A DNA stretch of 64,000 nucleotides from Porodaedalea pini (Eukaryota; Basidiomycota; Agaricomycetes; Hymenochaetales; Hymenochaetaceae). Made by a program: the position numbers and the translations under genes. Positions 59,830 to 64,000 of this stretch are shown here, one piece after another. The stretch covers positions 930,001 through 994,000 of the forward strand of contig NBAY01000006.1 of the NCBI GenBank assembly GCA_002794775.1, written 5' to 3'. Position 1 is the stretch's first letter. Each line of letters begins with the position of its first letter. The notes beneath the pieces were generated by a model. The model was not told the DNA's origin and did not search any database. It saw nothing but the letters and a program-made list of their open reading frames with translations.

Positions 59830-62140
59830 CTACATGCTTTTGATTAATGACTTGGGAGGTATACAATGCATCGATGGTATCTGATTAAAGATTTGAGAAA
59901 ATGTTTTAACGTAGAATGGTATCATAATCCAAAAGTCTTTTAGTATCATGTCCCCTTCCCGACTCAGCGTCTCAGGACAGTTCAGCCAGGCCCTCAGAAC
60001 ATCTCGGAGCGCATCAAGAGAGTCGCGTTCCAAGACATTGTCGCCCCAGTATTCCCTTTGCAGCTTTGAAAGGTCGGGAATTACGGTGGTGGACCCGTCT
60101 GTTGTGCCCATGTAAACACAATTGAGAAGCGCGTTTCGTCATCGGTGCTCGTCGGTGGTCATACGGGAGCGTGGCAGGATTGCCTGGTCAAGAGCGTATA
60201 ACTCGTAGCGGAACAAGGTCTCTGCCAACTCCCACTGTACTTCCTGCCTTAAGACCTTGTCCTGCAGAATATTGGACGCAGAAACAGACTTCCCCTGCCA
60301 CGTCTGGACCTTTGTGCGATCAAACGGCTCTAAATTTTGCTCAACGCCAAACGTAACCTTCATTGTCGCATTGTCTGCGAGACGCTGCCGTTTCGCGGGA
60401 GGCAAGTCACTCGAGTCACGCTCAGAGTGATCGCTCACTTTCAATGCATTGGGAGAACGAGATATGCCGGGCATGGAGTTATACACACCCTCGACAAAGG
60501 GGGAGACCGTATTCGGCAGAAGCGGAGTGGACTTTTTGTAGTCTCCATGTAGGATGTTCCTCCAGTCATGCAGTTTTCACCAGACAGACTTGTCAAAGAG
60601 CCCACCTTTGATAAGGATATCAAACAAGATGGGGTGGATACGAATGTAGTTGAGATACAAGTCCGCTGATTTCTCAGGGGACTCGTGTGGTAAGAAGAAA
60701 GGCGGTGGAAGGGGGTACAGAGCGGCAGGGGATGAATCATTTCCGACCGTCCCGAGGTCCTTCAGGGCCTGATGGACTTGGTAACAGAACGGAGGAAGGT
60801 CAGGCGTACCATCGACTCCATTTGGTACATAGAGAATACGAGCGTGGTTTACACTCGGCTCGTTAGCAATCTTACGGCTCAATCCACCTTTCCCGCATTT
60901 TGATGTAGACGGTGGGGACTGCGGCGGCGGGACTGCAGCTGCAAGGGGCGGTGGTCGAGCAGAAGATGTAGACAAAGATGAAGATGCAGCAGTGTGGGGC
61001 AATACGGAAGAACGGCCGACGGCGAATGGGGCAGGACCGTAGTACTGAAAGTTGTACATTTGGTCGAGGAGTTGCGACATATGGTCGTGGTTCATGAGCT
61101 GACTTGCGGCCATGTCCCGCAGGCGTGGCTCAACATCTAGGTTCCATCTGACAAGCAGAGTTTTGCCGTTCAACTTCGCGTACTCCTTAGACATTTGACT
61201 CATCCAGGGAACACATTCTTGAACGGAAAAAATTTTGGTGTCAGGAGTAATTGCTTTCTCCGCAGAAATATACCACACCGGAATACCAAGCCGAAACAAG
61301 TTCTCCGCGACGGGAGCCTCAGTGGTGAAAGCTCTGCGAACCGGAAGCAGGAACCCTTCCGTCTTCCAAAGTTCGTTCGCGGTGTTCATGCGGTTGATGA
61401 CAACGTCCAAATACGTATGCAACCCTTGCAGTTCGAGGACCAAGTGCTGGATATCACGAACAGTAAAAAGTATAGTACGGAAGCTACTCTTCCAAAGGCG
61501 AAGACTGTCAAGTCCAGACCGGGCTCTGCTCAGGCATCGGTCATATACCTTTCACGTTCCCAGTATATCCGCCCACTGTCCCACACGGAACACGTTAGCG
61601 GCTACCGTTTCAAGTTCGATGCGAAGGGCGTCGACCATTTCTTTCCTGAGTAAGCCAACTTTCTCGTCCATACGCAGATCCGGGTCGGTAGCGTCGCAGA
61701 AATCATCGCGTCTGATTTGAGGCTTGTAATATAAGAGACCTTCATCCACGAAGTGCCAGGTCATTGGTTCCTTATGGAACGGGATGCACACATGGTGGAA
61801 AGCATGCTTAGAAAAGAACTGAGGCCACCGAGAATATTCATGTCCGCCCCATAGGCCATCGTCGTGCTTCGGAATTCCGGCTTCGGTAATAAGTGGGTAC
61901 TCCGGCACCCAGTCGGCGTTCGGAGTAGTGATGACCTGGCCCTCGTAGTTCATGTAAGCCAAGACCTTCACGTCCAGAGCACGAAGCCGCTCGCCCGGAC
62001 CTGCAATGCCGATGTATTAGCTGCTATAAAAAAAAGAGTTCTGCACCACACGGCTCACGTAGGTCATGTGTCTTTGTGAGACGAGATGGAGGGATTACTT
62101 CGCCATCCCACGTTGTTTCAGCACCCCAAGCGTCAGACAT
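59830..62140 (-). pseudogene. Multi-exon protein of unknown, probably multicopy family, with two in-frame TGA stops
   Basis: A start at 62140 gives MSDAWGAETTWDGEVIPPSR. An intron (donor after CTAC) leads to PGERLRALDVKVLAYMNYEG, then WGGHEYSRWPQFFSKHAFHH. After another intron come HLVLELQGLHTYLDVVINRM and NLFRLGIPVWYISAE, a Pro/Ser/Ala-rich linker (about 60900-60990) and RIHPILFDILIKGGLFDKSV. The frame then meets TGA (60577-60579) and continues unchanged as KLHDWRNILHGDYKKS. A second TGA (60139-60141) is followed in frame by RNALLNCVYMGTTDGSTTV and LQREYWGDNVLERDS. The N-terminus may extend upstream through an exon near 62385-62405. No catalytic motif is recognised. It sits head to head with the Plavaka ORF across an inverted repeat. 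Confidence 0.55.
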
Positions 62141-62529
62141 GTTTACGTGTGCTGGAAATGAATCTAAGAGTTAGCAAATGCAAATGCCGTACAAAGGAAA
62201 GTCCGTACATGGAGGAAAGTGCCGCTTTGTCTTGTAGTAATGTGCGAGGCAGTGGATACGCGACTCGATAAGAATTAGGTGAAAACAAAGTATTTCACGG
62301 GCACAGAGTACTGATTAAGGGGAATGGATGATAAGACTGAAAGACGCTGAGCTTCGCATGTTCGCGAATACATTCTGTACTCACCCGGGAGATTCACAGG
62401 TATGCAGTCGGCTGAAAAAGTAACGGAAAGTTAGTGGGTATGAACCGTCGGATGTTTGACGGCGTGTCGAGGATGGTAGGTTTGGTTCGGTGGCGTGTCG
62501 AGGACGGTAGTTTTGGTTCGAAAACACAG

Positions 62530-62632
62530 CAACCAAGCGGTCACTGTGCTATAGACGTCAACAGATCGCTATGCAGCAGTCCAACGTCGTCTGCCCTTGA
62601 GCTAGCTCTAAGCCGACTCTCCGGGTCTTTCG
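62530..62632 (+). repeat. inverted repeat, left arm
   Basis: This matches the reverse complement of 62913-63018 through AACCAAGCGGTCAC, CTATAGAC, TCGCTATGCAGCAG, GAGCTAGCTCTAAGCCG and CTCTCC, with small indels. The arms bracket 280 bp. Confidence 0.75.
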
Positions 62633-62912
62633 ATGTGGCGGATATGGTCTTCAGGCGAGCAGGTGAGCAGGCGTGCTGATGAGTCATTGTTGATGCGGCG
62701 ATGGAGGGCGATGGATAGGGAGGGGCAGAGGGAGCGGACGTGGATGATGAGAGACAGTGAGAGAGTTAAGTAGCTAATAATAAGTACCTTCCTAATTAGT
62801 CGCATGCATGTGACTTTGCCGTTTTCAGGTGACACTCGTCTGCCGCTCGTGTGATGCTCGTACTACCTCCCGCCATCACCTCCGCCACCAACATCGTCAA
62901 CGGCTGACCCAA

Positions 62913-63018
62913 CGAAAGTCTCTGGAGAGCCGGCTTAGAGCTAGCTCGAGAGCATAGATCACAGCGGGCTGCTGCATAGCGAGCCGCTTGTGTCTATAGG
63001 TTGCGGTGACCGCTTGGT
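62913..63018 (-). repeat. inverted repeat, right arm
   Basis: This is the counterpart of 62530-62632. It lies 129 bp before the Plavaka start codon and may be part of that element's 5' terminal or subterminal region. Confidence 0.7.
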
Positions 63019-63146
63019 CTCCGTGACTCCACGACTTTGGAAGACAGCGTACCACGCCGTCTGCACCAAAAATCGGTACGTCTGAAAAAACATCAGCAGG
63101 TATCTGACCTTTTTTTTTCTTGAGAGAGAGAGAGTCAGTGTGCAGC

Positions 63147-64000
63147 ATGCCAGGCCGTCATGTTTGTCCAGGATGCGGAGTGGAGAAAACGGATCTCAGG
63201 CAACATCAGCGAGCAAGGCCAGTACATTCAGCGTGCTATTGAGACTACGTGAATTTTGTTAGCGGTTTGCATGCCGATGATGATGAAGATGCTCCATACG
63301 ATGAGCTGCGCCCATTCGTTGGTGATTTCTTCGGACGTCCAGATGAATACGACAGAGTCGACTTCGGACTGGGTGATGAGGAGCAAGGCCAGCAGGATGC
63401 GATGGATCTAGATGGCGAGGCACCTCAGAGGTACGTATGAGATGTCTGTGACTCAAGTCTTGGGAGCATCATGCAAGTGACCAAGCTCTGAAAGCCTTCG
63501 TTCTCATATATTGTTGTATATTCAGTGACACGAACCATTCGAATGAAGACTTGGAGTGGGATATCAACCTGGAGTTAGACGACGAAGACGTTCACGAACC
63601 CGTTTGGGAGCCTGAGCGAGCTCAACTGCAAGACATACCTCCCACTGACGAAGTCGAGTCAGATGAGGAGGAAGATGAGCGCATACGAGAACAGCTCTTG
63701 CGACGTCGCACGGTTGAAGGCCGGCTGCGGTATCAACCAGTCCATGTCATTCCATATCCAGGGAATGCTGCTGGTCGGGTTTATGGGGGCGAACAGGCCG
63801 GGTACGATGGACGCGCGCGCAATGGAGAGGCTGAGTTCCAGCGATACACAGACGATGTGCAAGCCGCATCACAACATGCAGGTCCATATGCCCCGTTCAT
63901 TTCCAGACGTGATTGGGAAATGGCACGATGGGCGAAGGTGCGAGGCCCAGGATCCACAGCTCTAGACGAGCTTCTACAAATTGAAGGGGTGCGGGTTCCG
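63147..64000 (+). pseudogene. Plavaka-type (CMC superfamily) transposase, 5' part, one in-frame TGA; runs off the window
   Basis: Exon 1 (63147..63430) and exon 2 (from 63536) are joined at a gtacgt donor and ttcag acceptor. The N-terminus is a compact zinc-finger-like unit (HVCPGCGVEKTDLRQHQ...H...C). TGA at 63240-63242 interrupts it after ACY, and the frame continues DYVNFVSGLHADDDED. An acidic linker follows, then the Plavaka hallmark segment: an A-G-x-V-Y-G motif near 63775 and PYAPFISRRDWEMARWAKVR with GPGSTALDELLQI (about 63885-63985). The catalytic core lies beyond 64000. TGA in place of an Arg codon (CGA) is the only defect seen. Family identification rests on recognition of the conserved 'PFxSxxDWExAxWAKxxGPGSTA' pattern. 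Confidence 0.75.

Noticed and set aside
45932..63242. TGA as a reassigned or selenocysteine codon
   Set aside because: Ordinary genes in the window terminate at TGA and no selenocysteine insertion structure was seen; decay of CGA explains all six sites more simply.

Overview
This window is nuclear DNA of a filamentous basidiomycete, most likely an agaricomycete. Genes are dense, both strands are used, and almost every gene is split by short GT-AG introns of about 45-65 nt. The families present (Plavaka transposase, DUF6532-like proteins, CE16 esterase, basidiomycete F-box and BTB proteins, PalI/Sur7, Nce101) fit that group. No operons, CRISPR arrays, rRNA or tRNA genes were recognised.

Left part (1-29 kb) is an ordinary gene-rich chromosome arm: a partial SQ/TQ-rich protein, an MFS transporter, an F-box pseudogene beside its intact paralogue, the deubiquitinase Otu1, the mitochondrial outer-membrane sorting subunit Sam37, the U5 snRNP GYF protein Lin1/CD2BP2, the recombination motor Rad54, proton-translocating NAD(P) transhydrogenase, two tandem zinc polyol dehydrogenases, and RPA2 with two MCB-like boxes upstream. 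Several of these serve DNA repair and replication (Rad54, RPA2, possibly the SQ/TQ protein), but they are interspersed with unrelated genes and no joint regulation is implied.

Middle (29-45 kb) is sparser. A 4.6-kb stretch (28.96-33.59 kb) and a 1.9-kb stretch (34.37-36.26 kb) hold nothing recognisable. Between and after them lie an AhpD-like protein, a small unknown gene divergent from NCE101, an FAD-dependent oxidoreductase, a PalI/Sur7 membrane protein and a secreted M43 metallopeptidase with a clear TATA box.

Right part (45-64 kb) is dominated by mobile and multicopy sequence. A 4.0-kb DNA transposon (45239-49239) has imperfect terminal inverted repeats, a TTA target duplication and one large coiled-coil/DDE-like transposase gene. 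After a BTB gene and a CE16-type esterase come a split DUF6532-like gene with a 1.2-kb foreign-looking insert, degenerate tandem repeats, an unusual multi-exon gene of unknown family, and the 5' part of a Plavaka transposase. A 105-bp inverted repeat lies between the last two genes.

The main discovery candidates are the TTA-TSD transposon and a shared lesion pattern. The transposase, the Plavaka ORF, the unknown 59.8-62.1 kb gene and the DUF6532-like gene are together interrupted by six in-frame stops. All six are TGA, with no frameshift, as expected from CGA to TGA decay at methylated CpG. Housekeeping genes in the window are unaffected and use TGA as a normal stop.
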